From Elusimicrobiota bacterium (GTDB lineage: Bacteria; Elusimicrobiota; Elusimicrobia; UBA1565; UBA9628), in NCBI GenBank assembly GCA_027327915.1, contig DAHVWT010000004.1, forward strand, positions 1 through 60,751: a DNA stretch of 60,751 nucleotides, read 5' to 3'. Below the pieces are notes generated by a model. The model ran no database searches. It saw nothing but the letters and a program-made list of their open reading frames with translations, and was not told the DNA's origin. Below are positions 1-9,581 of the stretch, in pieces. The position numbers were made by a program, and so were the translations under genes. Every line of letters starts with the position of its first letter. Within the stretch, counting starts at the first letter, position 1.

Positions 1-1
1 G

Positions 2-31
2 GCCAAAACCAATCCAACGGTGCGATCTTGA
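2..31 (+). CDS. Possible C-terminal tail of rsmH (mraW), 5' truncated
   Basis: The first bases can be read as the last nine codons of an upstream gene ending in TGA at 29-31, with the tail AKTNPTVRS. The N-P-x-x-R-S pattern recalls the conserved C-terminal NPRARS motif of the 16S rRNA m4C1402 methyltransferase RsmH, which normally precedes ftsL in division/cell-wall clusters. Only nine codons are visible and the usual AKLR continuation is missing, so this rests mostly on gene order. The stop lies 4 nt before the next start codon. Confidence 0.35.
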   Translation, partial: AKTNPTVRS

Positions 32-35
32 TATA

Positions 36-395
36 ATGAAACACGCTCATGAGCGCGACGCCGCCGGGTCCCTCGCGGGGCTTCCCCTTCTGCTGGCGGC
101 CACTCTCTGGGTCTTTGCCATGGTGTGGCAGAAAGTCGAGGCGACATCCCTGGGCTATCGTGTGACCGCTGCGCTTTCGCAGGTGGATCTTCTGGAAAGC
201 CGCGTGGGGGAACTCCAGACGAAGCTTGAGAGGCTCCGATCGCCGGACGCTCTGGCCGCGAGGGCCTACATCGAGGGCCTGCGCCCTCTTGAGCTTGATG
301 CTCTGCGCGTCATCGGCGTCCCGGCTGCGCCGCGGCCTTTTTTCTCCCGGTTCCATCTCCTGGCTTGGAGTCCCAACTCCGGGAGACACTCATGA
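36..395 (+). CDS. ftsL: FtsL-like septum protein
   Basis: This 119-residue single-pass protein has the layout of FtsL: a short charged cytoplasmic start, one membrane segment at about residues 12-32, then a heptad-like helical stretch at about 45-70 (VDLLESRVGELQTKLERL) facing the periplasm. FtsL binds FtsB and FtsQ and helps activate the FtsW-FtsI septal synthase. FtsL sequences are poorly conserved, so the assignment rests on topology, size and the position directly before ftsI. A TATAAT hexamer at 32-37 overlaps the ATG; with only 35 bases upstream I cannot judge it as a promoter. The C-terminal 30 residues are not family-like. Confidence 0.7.
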   Translation: MKHAHERDAAGSLAGLPLLLAATLWVFAMVWQKVEATSLGYRVTAALSQVDLLESRVGELQTKLERLRSPDALAARAYIEGLRPLELDALRVIGVPAAPRPFFSRFHLLAWSPNSGRHS

Positions 396-427
396 GCTCG
401 GATTCTCCGCCCTAAATTCTTATCTTC

Positions 428-2089
428 ATGACTCCGCGCCAACGGCTGCTTCGGGCAGGGATCGCGGCTTTCCTGCCCGTTCCCGCGCTCGCCGTGCAGA
501 TGGCTCGACTGGAGATATGCCAGTCGAAGCAATTGCGGGGCCTGGCTCTCTCCGAGGTTAAAAGACTTTACTCGAGGACGTTGCCTCGCGGGGATATCCG
601 CGATCGCGGAGGCAGGGTCCTCGCTTGGTCGCTCCCGGCCTGGGCGTGCTTCGCCGACAAGCGCATGATCGCCGATGGTCGCGTTTTTTCCCGCCGCCTC
701 GCCGACGCCCTTGGCCGCCGCCCGGAGTCGATTTTCAAGGAGCTGCGCGCGGCACGGGGCCCGATCGCGCCGCTCGTCGAAGACCTCAACTACGACGAAG
801 TCCGGGAGCTTAAAACCCTGGGCCTCTCGGGCCTAGGCTTCATCGACCACCCACGCCGGGTTTATCCCGACGGCTCGCTGGCGGCTGGCGTCCTGGGGAA
901 GGTTTCTTCCGAAGGCAAGGGCTTAAGCGGCATTGAATTGTCCGAGGACGCGGCGCTGAGCCCTCCCCGGGAGCGCTTTGAGGCCTTGCGGGATGGATCG
1001 GGCCGCCTCATTTATTCGGGCGTGGACGCTCCCGCTCCCGCCAAGTCCGTGACATTGACGATCGACAGGGCCGTTCAATTCTACGTGGAGGAGGCTCTCA
1101 AGGACGCCGCCGCGCGCTACCGCCCAAGCCGGGCCCTCGCCGCCGTGCAAGACCCGCGCAACGGGGAGATTCTCGCAATGGCCGCCTGGCCGCCGAATCC
1201 TCTTAAAAATCCCCTCGTCCAAGACGTCTACGAGCCGGGCTCCGTCTTTAAGTCCGTCGCGGCCCTGGCCGCGCTCCGGCAGCCCGGCTTCAATCCCGGC
1301 GCTCCCATCTTCTGCGAGAACGGCTCCTATGAGATATTCCCGAAAGTATGGATTCACGACCACGAGCCAAGCGGCGATCTCGACCTCGCGGGCATCCTCG
1401 ATCTCTCATCCAACATCGGCATCTCGAAGCTGGCTCTTGATTTAGGCTCTCTTCCCTTTTACCGCCAGGCGCGGGAACTGGGCTTTTCGAGCCGTTCCGG
1501 GATAGGCCTTCCCGGGGAGGCGTCCGGGGAACTCCCGGAACCCGCCAAGATGTCCGCGATCGGCCTCGCTTCCGCCTCCTATGGCTACGGCGTCCAAGCC
1601 ACCGCGCTCCAGATCCTTAACGCCTATAGCGCCATCGCCAACGGAGGGACGCTCTGGCAGCCCAAGATCGTCAAGGACGACCAGGCGCCCGTAGCGGTGC
1701 GGCGGGTGGCGCCCGCGGACGCGGTGCGCAAGCTATCCGCAATGCTGGAAGGCGTCGTCGACAAGGGCACCGCCGAGGGAGCGCGGCTTCCAGGCTACCG
1801 CGTCGCCGGAAAGACCGGCACCGCGCGCCGCATCGACCCGCGGACGAAAAAATACAGCGCCGTCGACTACAATTCGACCTTCGTCGGCTACCTTCCCGCC
1901 TCCAACCCCCGTTGGACGATCCTCGTGACTCTGGAGAAACCTCGACGAGGCTACTACGCCGCCGAGGTCTGCGTCCCCGTTTTCGCCAGGATCGCCAAGC
2001 GCCTCACGGCCCTCGACGGGATCGCGCCCGACAACTCCTCCGAGACGGCGCGAGCCTCCGCGGCCGCGGGCGCCCTCGCTTGGCGCTGA
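428..2089 (+). CDS. ftsI: Septal peptidoglycan transpeptidase FtsI (PBP3-like)
   Basis: A class B penicillin-binding protein of 553 residues that cross-links septal peptidoglycan in the periplasm. All three active-site motifs are present: SxxK as S272-V-F-K275, SxN as S327-S-N329, and KTG as K462-T-G-T. The N-terminal half carries the pedestal domain with the RGDIRDRGG-like box (GDIRDRGG near residue 57). A weakly hydrophobic stretch at about 8-24 should be the membrane anchor. It follows the ftsL-like gene by 32 nt and overlaps murE by 10 nt. No C-terminal PASTA repeats are visible. The position next to ftsL and murE supports FtsI over an elongation PBP2. Confidence 0.93.
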   Translation: MTPRQRLLRAGIAAFLPVPALAVQMARLEICQSKQLRGLALSEVKRLYSRTLPRGDIRDRGGRVLAWSLPAWACFADKRMIADGRVFSRRLADALGRRPESIFKELRAARGPIAPLVEDLNYDEVRELKTLGLSGLGFIDHPRRVYPDGSLAAGVLGKVSSEGKGLSGIELSEDAALSPPRERFEALRDGSGRLIYSGVDAPAPAKSVTLTIDRAVQFYVEEALKDAAARYRPSRALAAVQDPRNGEILAMAAWPPNPLKNPLVQDVYEPGSVFKSVAALAALRQPGFNPGAPIFCENGSYEIFPKVWIHDHEPSGDLDLAGILDLSSNIGISKLALDLGSLPFYRQARELGFSSRSGIGLPGEASGELPEPAKMSAIGLASASYGYGVQATALQILNAYSAIANGGTLWQPKIVKDDQAPVAVRRVAPADAVRKLSAMLEGVVDKGTAEGARLPGYRVAGKTGTARRIDPRTKKYSAVDYNSTFVGYLPASNPRWTILVTLEKPRRGYYAAEVCVPVFARIAKRLTALDGIAPDNSSETARASAAAGALAWR

Positions 2090-3579
2090 CGCTTCGGACG
2101 CTCCTGGAAGGCGCCGGCCCGCACACGATCGCGGGACCGGTCGACGTCGAGATCGACGCCATCACCCACGATTCGCGGCGGGCTCGGCATGGCTCTCTTT
2201 TTTTCGCCCTGCCCGGATCGAAGACCGACGGGCATCTCCACGTGAAGTCGGCGGTTGAAAGGGGCGCGGTCGCGATCGTCAGCGAGCTCGCTCCACCGCC
2301 GCCCCCCGCGCTTGTCGGCGCGTCCTGGGTCCAAGTTCGCGACGCGGCGGCTTCCATGGGAAAGATCGCCGACCGATTCTACGGCCATCCCTCCCGAGAG
2401 ATGACCGTCTTCGGCGTGACGGGAACGAACGGCAAAACGACCGTCACCTATTTTTTGGAGTCGATCGCCAAGGCCGTCGGTCGCAAGGCGGGCGTGATCG
2501 GCACGGTCAGCTACCGCCTCGGAGGGGAGGAGATCGAAAAAGCTCCGAACACGACCCCGATCGCCTCCGAGCTGCACCGCCTTCTCGCGCGCATGCGCGA
2601 CGCCGGGGCCTCGCAGGTCGCCATGGAGGTCTCCTCACATGCCCTGGCCCTCAAGCGCGCCGATGAGATCGACTTCGACGCGGCGATTTTCACGAATCTC
2701 GGCCGAGACCACCTCGACTTCCACAAGACCCAGGAAAAATACCTCCAGGCCAAGCTTCGACTCTTTGAGATCCTCGGGAAGGTTGCCTCGTCCAAGAAAG
2801 ATCGCGTAGGGCTTGTCAACGCCCACGATCCGCACTCCCGGGCGTTTTGCCGGGCCCTCGTCGACGTTCCCTGTCTCTCTTACGGTCTCGGCGAGGGCTG
2901 CGACGTGCGGGCCGCGCGTCGGGCCTCGGACGTCGCCGGAAGCCGCTTCGTGCTGCTCTGGCGGGAATGGAGCCTGCCCATCGAGCTCAAGATGATCGGG
3001 GACTACAACATCTTAAACGCCCTCGCCGCGGCGGGCGCGGCTCTCGCCCTTCACGCAGACCCTCGCCGCGTCCAAGAGGGGCTCGCGGCCCTCGAGAGCG
3101 TCCCGGGACGGCTCGAACCCGTCCGGGCGGGCCAGGATTTTTCGGTTTTTGTAGACTATGCGCATACGGAGGAAGCCCTGCGCTCGGCCTTATCGGCCCT
3201 CAAAAACTTGCCCCACAAAAGGATTATTTCCGTATTCGGATGCGGCGGGGACCGCGATAAGACGAAGCGCGCTCCCATGGGGATCGCCGGCTGCGAACTG
3301 AGCGACCTCGCCATACTTACGAGCGACAACCCCAGGACCGAGGACCCTCTTCAAATCCTACGCGAGGTCGAAGAAGGCCCTCGCTCCAGGGGCCTCGCGA
3401 ACTATCGGGCGGAAGCTGATCGCACCAAGGCCATCCAGGCCGCCCTCTCGGCCGCTCGCGGCGGGGACATCGTCCTCATCGCCGGGAAAGGCCACGAGGA
3501 TTGCCAGATTCTTCGCGAATGCACGATCCCGTTCTCGGACAAGGAAGTCGCCCGCCGTTTCCTGCAAAAACTCGCGTGA
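2080..3579 (+). CDS. murE: UDP-MurNAc-tripeptide synthetase MurE (meso-DAP type)
   Basis: Adds the third stem-peptide residue to UDP-MurNAc-L-Ala-D-Glu in the cytoplasm, using ATP. The Mur-ligase P-loop GVTGTNGKTT is clear, as are the ITHDSR N-terminal motif and the lysine in YLQAKLRLF expected to be carbamylated. The DNPR motif (SDNPRTEDP) is the known signature of meso-diaminopimelate-adding MurE, so the third residue should be DAP, not lysine. I place the start at the TTG at 2080, giving 499 residues. An ATG at 1912 in the same frame would overlap ftsI by almost 180 nt and adds non-family sequence; a CTG at 2086 is a weaker alternative. The stop overlaps the murF start. Confidence 0.93.
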   Translation: MALTLRTLLEGAGPHTIAGPVDVEIDAITHDSRRARHGSLFFALPGSKTDGHLHVKSAVERGAVAIVSELAPPPPPALVGASWVQVRDAAASMGKIADRFYGHPSREMTVFGVTGTNGKTTVTYFLESIAKAVGRKAGVIGTVSYRLGGEEIEKAPNTTPIASELHRLLARMRDAGASQVAMEVSSHALALKRADEIDFDAAIFTNLGRDHLDFHKTQEKYLQAKLRLFEILGKVASSKKDRVGLVNAHDPHSRAFCRALVDVPCLSYGLGEGCDVRAARRASDVAGSRFVLLWREWSLPIELKMIGDYNILNALAAAGAALALHADPRRVQEGLAALESVPGRLEPVRAGQDFSVFVDYAHTEEALRSALSALKNLPHKRIISVFGCGGDRDKTKRAPMGIAGCELSDLAILTSDNPRTEDPLQILREVEEGPRSRGLANYRAEADRTKAIQAALSAARGGDIVLIAGKGHEDCQILRECTIPFSDKEVARRFLQKLA

Positions 3580-4952
3580 ATCTCAAAACCCAATGGAGCG
3601 TCGTGGCCGCGGCCGTGGGGGGGGCGCTCCGTCTCGCCGAGGGCGCGTCATCCTCGGACCCCTTCGACTCCTTCTCGACGGACTCCCGCCTGCCCGGGAA
3701 TGGGAAGGCCTTCTGGGCTCTCAAGGGCGCTCGCCATGACGCGCACTCCTTCCTCGACGCCGCCCTCGCCCGAAACTTTTCCGGATGGGTCGTCGAGAGA
3801 GGGCGGCTCAAGCCATCGAGCCCGCGCCCCCCTCGGCTGCTCGAAGTGCCGGACACTTTAAAGGCCTTGCAGGCCCTCGCCGCCTGGCATCGACGGCGCT
3901 TCGAGATCCCCGTCGTTGGAGTCACCGGGTCCAATGGCAAGACCACCACGAAGGAGATGATCAAGTCCATCGCGCTTCAAGTAGGCCCCGTCTGCGCGAG
4001 CCGCGCCAACTGGAACAACCAGTTCGGCCTTCCCTTTTCGGTGCTCGAGCTTTTAGAGGAGCATCGCTACGGCATCTTCGAGCTGGCCGACTCCCATCCA
4101 GGGGATATTGACGAAATCGCCCGCGTCGCGCGCCCCGACGTCGCCGTCATCACCAACATCGGCGCCGACCACCTGGAATTTTATTCGAGCGCGCGGGACA
4201 ATTTCGATGCCAAGGCCGAGATTCTCAAGCATCTTGCCGCCGACGGCTTCGCGGTGCTCAACGCCGACGATCCCTGGATGCAATCCCTGATCGTGGGCCT
4301 GGGGGCCAGGGCGATCACTTTTGGACGATCCCTCACGGCGCGCGTGCGCTGGGAAAGGCCTTCCTTCCTCTATATCGACCGGACGCGGCTCGAACTGCGC
4401 CTCAAGGGCCTGGGCGAGATCACCCTCGCGAACGCGGCCGCGGCCGCCGCCGCCGCCGTCGCGCTGGGACTTGATTTCGACGCGATTCGCAAGGGACTTG
4501 AGTCCTTCACGCCTCCGCCCATGAGGCTCGAACGGCTCCAGGAGGCCTCCGGAGCCCGGATCGTCCTCGACGCCTACAACGCGAACCCAAGTTCCATGCA
4601 CGCCGCGATCACGGCCTTTTGCGAGGAATATCCCGATTTGAAAAAAACCCTCGTCCTGGGAGACATGAAGGAGTTGGGAGCCTCCTCCGCGAAATTCCAC
4701 GGGGAGCTGGGGCGTTGGCTGGCGACCCTTCCCTTGGATTCCGTCTATTTGGCGGGTCCCGAGATGAAGTCCGCCTACGCGGCCCTCAAGAATTCGAAAC
4801 CTTCCTTCCGCTGCTTTTGGGGGGAAACTCCGGAGGCGTGGACGGACGCCCTCGCGAAGAACCTTGAGGCCGGCCGCGCCCTGTTATTCAAGGCCTCGCG
4901 CGCCATGGCCTTCGAGACGATCCTGGTGAAATTGCGATGCTCTTTTACTTAA
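3576..4952 (+). CDS. murF: UDP-MurNAc-pentapeptide synthetase MurF
   Basis: Adds D-Ala-D-Ala to the UDP-MurNAc tripeptide, completing the cytoplasmic precursor. It shows the Mur-ligase P-loop GVTGSNGKTTT, the NWNNQFGLP motif typical of MurF and the later DAYNANPSS motif. The GTG at 3576 forms a GTGA overlap with the murE stop and yields 458 residues, the normal family length; an in-frame start further upstream would lie deep inside murE. Its end overlaps mraY by 16 nt, so translation of murE, murF and mraY is probably coupled. Confidence 0.95.
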   Translation: MNLKTQWSVVAAAVGGALRLAEGASSSDPFDSFSTDSRLPGNGKAFWALKGARHDAHSFLDAALARNFSGWVVERGRLKPSSPRPPRLLEVPDTLKALQALAAWHRRRFEIPVVGVTGSNGKTTTKEMIKSIALQVGPVCASRANWNNQFGLPFSVLELLEEHRYGIFELADSHPGDIDEIARVARPDVAVITNIGADHLEFYSSARDNFDAKAEILKHLAADGFAVLNADDPWMQSLIVGLGARAITFGRSLTARVRWERPSFLYIDRTRLELRLKGLGEITLANAAAAAAAAVALGLDFDAIRKGLESFTPPPMRLERLQEASGARIVLDAYNANPSSMHAAITAFCEEYPDLKKTLVLGDMKELGASSAKFHGELGRWLATLPLDSVYLAGPEMKSAYAALKNSKPSFRCFWGETPEAWTDALAKNLEAGRALLFKASRAMAFETILVKLRCSFT

Positions 4953-6022
4953 CGCGCCTCAAACCCGTCTTCGGACCGCTCAATGTCTTCCAGTACCAGA
5001 CCTTCCGCGCGGGAGGGGCGGCCCTGACGGCCTTGGCGCTCTCCTTGGGACTTGGTCCGTGGCTCATAGGGCTGCTCAAGCGTCTTCGCGTCGGCCAAGT
5101 CATGCGGGAGGAAGGGCCCCGGAGCCATCTCTCCAAAAAAGGGACGCCGACGATGGGAGGGCTTCTGATCGTCGTGAGCCTCTTGTCGGGCGCCCTCCTT
5201 TGGATGCGACTCGATGAACGCTTCACGTGGATCCTGATTGCGGCGGTCGTCATTCTCGCGGCCCTGGGCCTCTGGGACGACTACGTCAAGCTCACGCGAC
5301 AAAATGCCGCCGGCGCTTCCTCGAGAATGAAGTTCGCGATCCAAGCCGCCCTCGCTTTCGCCGTGGTGGGCTATCTCGCGGCCTACCCTCCAGCCCCCGG
5401 CGCCGTGACAAGCCTCAGCATTCCCTATGCCAAGGAGATCTCCTGGGACGCGGGTCGGCTTTATTTCGCGATCGCGGCGCTCCTCATTCTCGCCTCCTCC
5501 AACGCCGTCAACCTGACCGACGGCCTGGATGGGCTCGCGGCCGGAAGCGTCATCTTCTGCGCCATCGCCTACGGGGTCGTCGCCTATGCGGCCGGAAACG
5601 CGAAGTTCGCGGCCTACCTCAAGATCCTGCATATCGAAGGCGCGGGGGAGATCAGCGTTTTTCTGGCGGCGATGGTGGGGGCCTGCCTGGGCTTTCTGTG
5701 GTTCAACGCCTACCCGGCGGAAGTCTTCATGGGAGACACCGGCTCCCTGGCCTTGGGCGGCGCGATCGGCTGCGCCGCGCTCCTCGTCAAGCAGGAGCTT
5801 CTTCTTCTGATCGTGGGCGGCGTCTTCGTCATCGAAACCCTCTCGGTCATCATCCAGATCGCTTCCTACAAGCTGCGCAAGGGCAAACGCATCTTCAAAA
5901 TGGCTCCGCTCCACCATCACTTCGAGCTCTCGGGGGTGCCGGAACCCAAGGTGACGGTCCGCTTCTGGATCGCAAGCATCGTGCTGATGCTGCTGGCGCT
6001 CGCGTCCCTTAAGATCCGTTGA
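4937..6022 (+). CDS. mraY: Phospho-MurNAc-pentapeptide transferase MraY
   Basis: Integral membrane enzyme that moves phospho-MurNAc-pentapeptide to undecaprenyl phosphate, forming lipid I. Family motifs appear in order: HLSKKGTPTMGG, DDYVKL with the catalytic aspartates, NLTDGLDGLA, GDTGSLALGG, and HHHFELSG near the end. About ten hydrophobic segments are spread through the 361 residues, the expected topology and length. It starts inside the end of murF and its TGA shares a base with the murD ATG. Confidence 0.97.
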   Translation: MLFYLTRLKPVFGPLNVFQYQTFRAGGAALTALALSLGLGPWLIGLLKRLRVGQVMREEGPRSHLSKKGTPTMGGLLIVVSLLSGALLWMRLDERFTWILIAAVVILAALGLWDDYVKLTRQNAAGASSRMKFAIQAALAFAVVGYLAAYPPAPGAVTSLSIPYAKEISWDAGRLYFAIAALLILASSNAVNLTDGLDGLAAGSVIFCAIAYGVVAYAAGNAKFAAYLKILHIEGAGEISVFLAAMVGACLGFLWFNAYPAEVFMGDTGSLALGGAIGCAALLVKQELLLLIVGGVFVIETLSVIIQIASYKLRKGKRIFKMAPLHHHFELSGVPEPKVTVRFWIASIVLMLLALASLKIR

Positions 6023-7380
6023 TGTTCGACCCCGAACGATATCGCGGGCGTCGCGCCGGCGTCCTGGGGGCCGGGCTTTCCGGGCGCTCGGCCGCGGCGC
6101 TTCTGTCCGCGAAGGGCTTTCAAGTGCTTCTAAGCGACTCGCGCAAGGATCCGTTGCCCGCGGCGCTTCTCAACAAGATTCCCAAAGAAATCAAGATCGA
6201 AACGGGTGGCCATGGGCCGGGACTTCTTTCCTGCGGTTTTATCGTCAAAAGCCCCGGCCTTAAACCGGATGCGCCTATCCTAAAAAAGCTGCGTTCCGCG
6301 CGCGTGCCGGTCGTCAGCGAACTGGAACTCGCCGTCGCCTTCGCGAAGCCGGGCGAACTCGTCGCCATCTCCGGAACGAACGGCAAAACCACGACGACCG
6401 CGCTCGCAGGGGCGATCTTCAAGCAGGCGCGTGGAAAGGGCCGGGTCCACGTCTGCGGCAACATCGGGCGGGCGGTCTCCGACGCGGCGCTCAAAGCCCG
6501 CGCCGGCGACACCCTCGTCCTCGAAGTCTCAAGCTATCAGCTTGAGGATTCAAGGGGATTCCATCCAAACGCCGCCTGCCTCCTCAACATCTCGCCGGAT
6601 CATCTCGACCATCACGGAAGCTTTCAGGCCTACGTCGCGGCCAAGGCTCGGCTTTTCCGCGAGTTCGAGAGCGAGGATTGCGCCGTCTTTAACGCCCGCG
6701 ACCCCCTCGTGTCGAGAATCGCGCGGGAGGCCCGCGGACGCAAGCTTCTTTTCGGCCGGAGGGGAACAAACGCTTGGGCCGAGAGGGGGCGCCTCCTTTT
6801 CAAGTATGGGGGCGCGCGGCCCCGCGCGGTGCGCCCCCCGGCCCTCCTCGGCGATCACAACCTTGACAACGCGATGGCGGCGGGCCTCCTCGCCCTTTGC
6901 CGCGGCATCCCTCTCGCGGCGGTCGCGCGGGCATTCCGGGAGTTCCGCCCCGTCGAGCACCGACTGGAAACCGTGGGCGACTACCGCGGCATCCGCGCGA
7001 TCAACGATTCCAAGGCGACGAACGTGGACTCGACCATGGCGGCCCTGCGCTCCGTGCGCGCCCCGCGCGGAGGCCTTATCCTCATCCTGGGCGGGCTCGA
7101 CAAGGGCAGCCCGTACGCCCCCCTGCGCCCGCTCTTGGAGCGCGGCGCGAAAGCCGTGCTCACGATCGGCGAGGCCGCCCCGAAGATCGAGCGGGAGTTG
7201 GCGGGCGCGGCGCCGCTTTTCAGCTGCGGCAGGCTCAAAACGGCCCTCGCGACGGCCTTCGCTCTCGGCGCGCCGGGCGACGTCCTGCTCCTCTCTCCCG
7301 CCTGCGCCTCCTTTGACCAGTTCCGCGACTTCGAGGATCGCGGACGCCGCTTCAAGCGCCTCCTCAAAGCCCACGCATGA
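6022..7380 (+). CDS. murD: UDP-MurNAc-L-alanine:D-glutamate ligase MurD
   Basis: Adds D-glutamate to UDP-MurNAc-L-Ala in the cytoplasm. The start is a Rossmann-like UDP-binding region (GVLGAGLSGRSAA), followed by the Mur-ligase P-loop SGTNGKTTTT, the SSYQLE motif characteristic of MurD, NISPDHLDHH and NDSKATN. The ATG at 6022 overlaps the mraY stop by one base and gives 452 residues, typical for the family; a TTG one codon upstream is less likely. The end forms an ATGA overlap with ftsW. Confidence 0.95.
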   Translation: MFDPERYRGRRAGVLGAGLSGRSAAALLSAKGFQVLLSDSRKDPLPAALLNKIPKEIKIETGGHGPGLLSCGFIVKSPGLKPDAPILKKLRSARVPVVSELELAVAFAKPGELVAISGTNGKTTTTALAGAIFKQARGKGRVHVCGNIGRAVSDAALKARAGDTLVLEVSSYQLEDSRGFHPNAACLLNISPDHLDHHGSFQAYVAAKARLFREFESEDCAVFNARDPLVSRIAREARGRKLLFGRRGTNAWAERGRLLFKYGGARPRAVRPPALLGDHNLDNAMAAGLLALCRGIPLAAVARAFREFRPVEHRLETVGDYRGIRAINDSKATNVDSTMAALRSVRAPRGGLILILGGLDKGSPYAPLRPLLERGAKAVLTIGEAAPKIERELAGAAPLFSCGRLKTALATAFALGAPGDVLLLSPACASFDQFRDFEDRGRRFKRLLKAHA

Positions 7381-8480
7381 GCCCGCGAGCGGGACGTCCG
7401 GACCAAACTCTTTTCGGGATCGTCACGGCGCTTGTTGCAATCGGTCTCGTCATGGTCTACTCGGCAAGCGCGATCTGGGCGGAAGCCTATTTCCACAGCC
7501 CCTACCACTATCTGGAGCGCCAGCTTGTCTGGCTCGCCGCGGGCTGGGCGCTCCTGACCCTGGCGAGCCGCATGGATTATAATCGGCTCAAGGAGTGGGT
7601 CGCTCCCATCATGATCATCACGGCCTTGGCCCTGGCGGGGGCCCTCGTGAGTTCGCCGGTCGCGGGCGTCCACCGCTGGCTCAAGCTCGGCCCCCTTGGC
7701 GTCGAGCCCTCCGAATTCGCGAAGCTTTCCTTTGTGATCTATTTCGCCTATTATCTCGACTCCCGGCACAGCAAGCTCTCCTCGCCGATCGCCGGCCTCG
7801 TCGTCCCGCTCGGGGTCGTCGGCGTGGGTCTTGCCCTTATCCTCAAGGAGCCGGACCTGGGAACGCCGGCCCTGATCGTCACAACGGGGCTCCTTCTTCT
7901 CTATATCGGCGGCACTCGGCTCAAACACATACTCGCGGCGATGGCGCTTCTTGTCCCGGGCCTCGTCTATGAATTGATTCATGTCCGCTACCGCTATGAG
8001 CGGCTGATGAGCTTTCTCTCTCCGCTGGCCCATTTCCACGGCTCGGGCTATCAATTGAGCCAAGCGTGGATCGCCGTCGGTTCCGGCGGCTGGTTCGGCA
8101 AGGGGCTCGGCGGATCGGAAATGAAGCTGCTTCATCTCCCGGCGCCGTTCACGGACTTTATTTTCCCCGTGATCTGCGAGGAATTGGGGCTTTTGGGGGG
8201 ACTGGCGCTTGTCGGGCTCTTCGCCGCTTTCCTGCTTCGAGGTCTTAGGATCGCCCGCGCGGCGCCGGATCTTTTTGGAATGCTGCTCGCGGCGGGCATT
8301 AGCCTGTCGATCGCCCTTCAAGCCTTTTTCAATATCGGGATGTCGATCGGGCTCCTCCCCACCAAGGGCATCCCGCTGCCCCTCATTTCCTTCGGCGGCT
8401 CTTCGCTGCTCAGCACGCTGCTGGGCGTCGGCATCCTCCTCAATATTTCCAAGCACGCTCGCGCCGGAGGACTCCAGTAG
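7377..8480 (+). CDS. ftsW: Lipid II polymerase FtsW (SEDS family)
   Basis: A 367-residue SEDS glycosyltransferase with about ten membrane segments that polymerises lipid II at the septum together with FtsI. Recognisable pieces are VMVYSAS in the first membrane segment, VHRWLKLGPLGVEPSEFAKL, LKEPDLGTP and the C-terminal GLLPTKGIPLPLISFGGSS, with the conserved polar residues of the family. RodA shares most motifs; the position between murD and murG in the same operon as ftsI favours FtsW. Translation is coupled to murD through ATGA. Confidence 0.94.
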   Translation: MSPRAGRPDQTLFGIVTALVAIGLVMVYSASAIWAEAYFHSPYHYLERQLVWLAAGWALLTLASRMDYNRLKEWVAPIMIITALALAGALVSSPVAGVHRWLKLGPLGVEPSEFAKLSFVIYFAYYLDSRHSKLSSPIAGLVVPLGVVGVGLALILKEPDLGTPALIVTTGLLLLYIGGTRLKHILAAMALLVPGLVYELIHVRYRYERLMSFLSPLAHFHGSGYQLSQAWIAVGSGGWFGKGLGGSEMKLLHLPAPFTDFIFPVICEELGLLGGLALVGLFAAFLLRGLRIARAAPDLFGMLLAAGISLSIALQAFFNIGMSIGLLPTKGIPLPLISFGGSSLLSTLLGVGILLNISKHARAGGLQ

Positions 8481-8483
8481 GCG

Positions 8484-9581
8484 ATGAAACGACGCGTCGT
8501 GATCGCCGGGGGGGGAACGGGAGGGCACTTTTACCCGGCCCTCGCCCTCTCCCAAGCCCTGCGCGCGCGGGGCCACGAGGTGACGGCCCTCGTGCGTCGC
8601 GAGGACCCGGCCTGCCGCCTTCTTGATCGGGAAGGACTTCCCTACGTCGAGATCGATCTCATCGGCCTTCCCCGGGCCCTGTCGCCAAGGCTTCTCACCT
8701 TCGCCTGGAAGCTCGCGGCGAGCCTTCCCGCTCTTCGGCATGTTTTAAAAGATTTCGCTCCCGACGCGGTCGTCGCGATGGGAGGCTATCTGGGTTTCCC
8801 GCTCGTCCTCGCGGCGGCGCTGCGGGGCATCCCGCGTTATGTCCACGAGTCGAACGTCCTCCTGGGCCTCGCGAACCGCGCGAGCGCCGCCCTTGGCGCG
8901 ACGCTCCTGCTCGGCTGGCCGCTGCCTGAGAAGCCGGGCTCCGAGCTGACGGGAACTCCCGTCAGGCCTGCCCTCTTAGTGAGGAAAGCGGCGGAGGAAT
9001 GCCGCCGGGCCCTCGCGCTCGACCCCGACAAAAGGACCTTGCTCGTCTTCGGAGGAAGTCAGGGAGCGCGCGCGATCAACGAGGCCGTCCCAGAGGCCTT
9101 GCGGTCGCTCTCCCGCGAGGAAGTGAAATCCCTCCAAGTCCTCCATTTGGCGGGCCGCGGCCGTTCCGGGGCACTCCAGGCGGCCTACGATCAAATCGGC
9201 ATCCGGGCTTGCGCGCGGGATTATCTCGACGACATGGAGCTCGGCTATGGGGCCGCCGACCTCGTCGTCTGCCGGGCGGGCGCCAGCACCTTAAACGAAC
9301 TCGTGGCCCAAGAGAAGCCGGCCGTCCTTGTCCCCTACCCGCATGCCGCGGCGGACCATCAGATGGCCAACGCCCGCTTCTTGGAGACGCGCGGGGCCGT
9401 CCGGGTGGCTGCGGAGGGGCCGGATTTCATCGTTCGGCTTTCGGCGGCGATCAAGGATTTGCTATTTTCAAACAGCGGGGCCTTGCTCCACGATATGCGG
9501 CGACATTTCAAAGAGGACGATCTTCCTTCCCCGGCCCTGGCCGCTTCCCGAATGGCGGCGGCCATACTGCGCGCCTCGTGA
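8484..9581 (+). CDS. murG: Lipid II synthase MurG
   Basis: GT-B fold glycosyltransferase at the inner membrane face that transfers GlcNAc from UDP-GlcNAc to lipid I. The N-terminal G-loop GGGTGGHFYPALA, VVAMGGYLGFP, the second G-loop FGGSQGARAIN and the UDP-GlcNAc binding segment CRAGASTLNEL followed by PYPHAAADHQ are all present. At 365 residues it has the usual length. It starts 3 nt after ftsW and its TGA overlaps the GTG of surE. It is the last cell-wall gene of this cluster; murC, murB, ddl and ftsQAZ do not follow. Confidence 0.96.
   Translation: MKRRVVIAGGGTGGHFYPALALSQALRARGHEVTALVRREDPACRLLDREGLPYVEIDLIGLPRALSPRLLTFAWKLAASLPALRHVLKDFAPDAVVAMGGYLGFPLVLAAALRGIPRYVHESNVLLGLANRASAALGATLLLGWPLPEKPGSELTGTPVRPALLVRKAAEECRRALALDPDKRTLLVFGGSQGARAINEAVPEALRSLSREEVKSLQVLHLAGRGRSGALQAAYDQIGIRACARDYLDDMELGYGAADLVVCRAGASTLNELVAQEKPAVLVPYPHAAADHQMANARFLETRGAVRVAAEGPDFIVRLSAAIKDLLFSNSGALLHDMRRHFKEDDLPSPALAASRMAAAILRAS

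Noticed and set aside
1912-2079. Longer version of MurE starting at ATG 1912
   Set aside because: The added residues are an out-of-frame reading of ftsI and do not resemble any MurE N-terminus.
6981-8741. A 586-codon minus-strand open frame
   Set aside because: It lies opposite murD, ftsW and murG, is rich in Arg/Glu/Asp as expected for an antisense shadow in GC-rich DNA, and shows no family motif.
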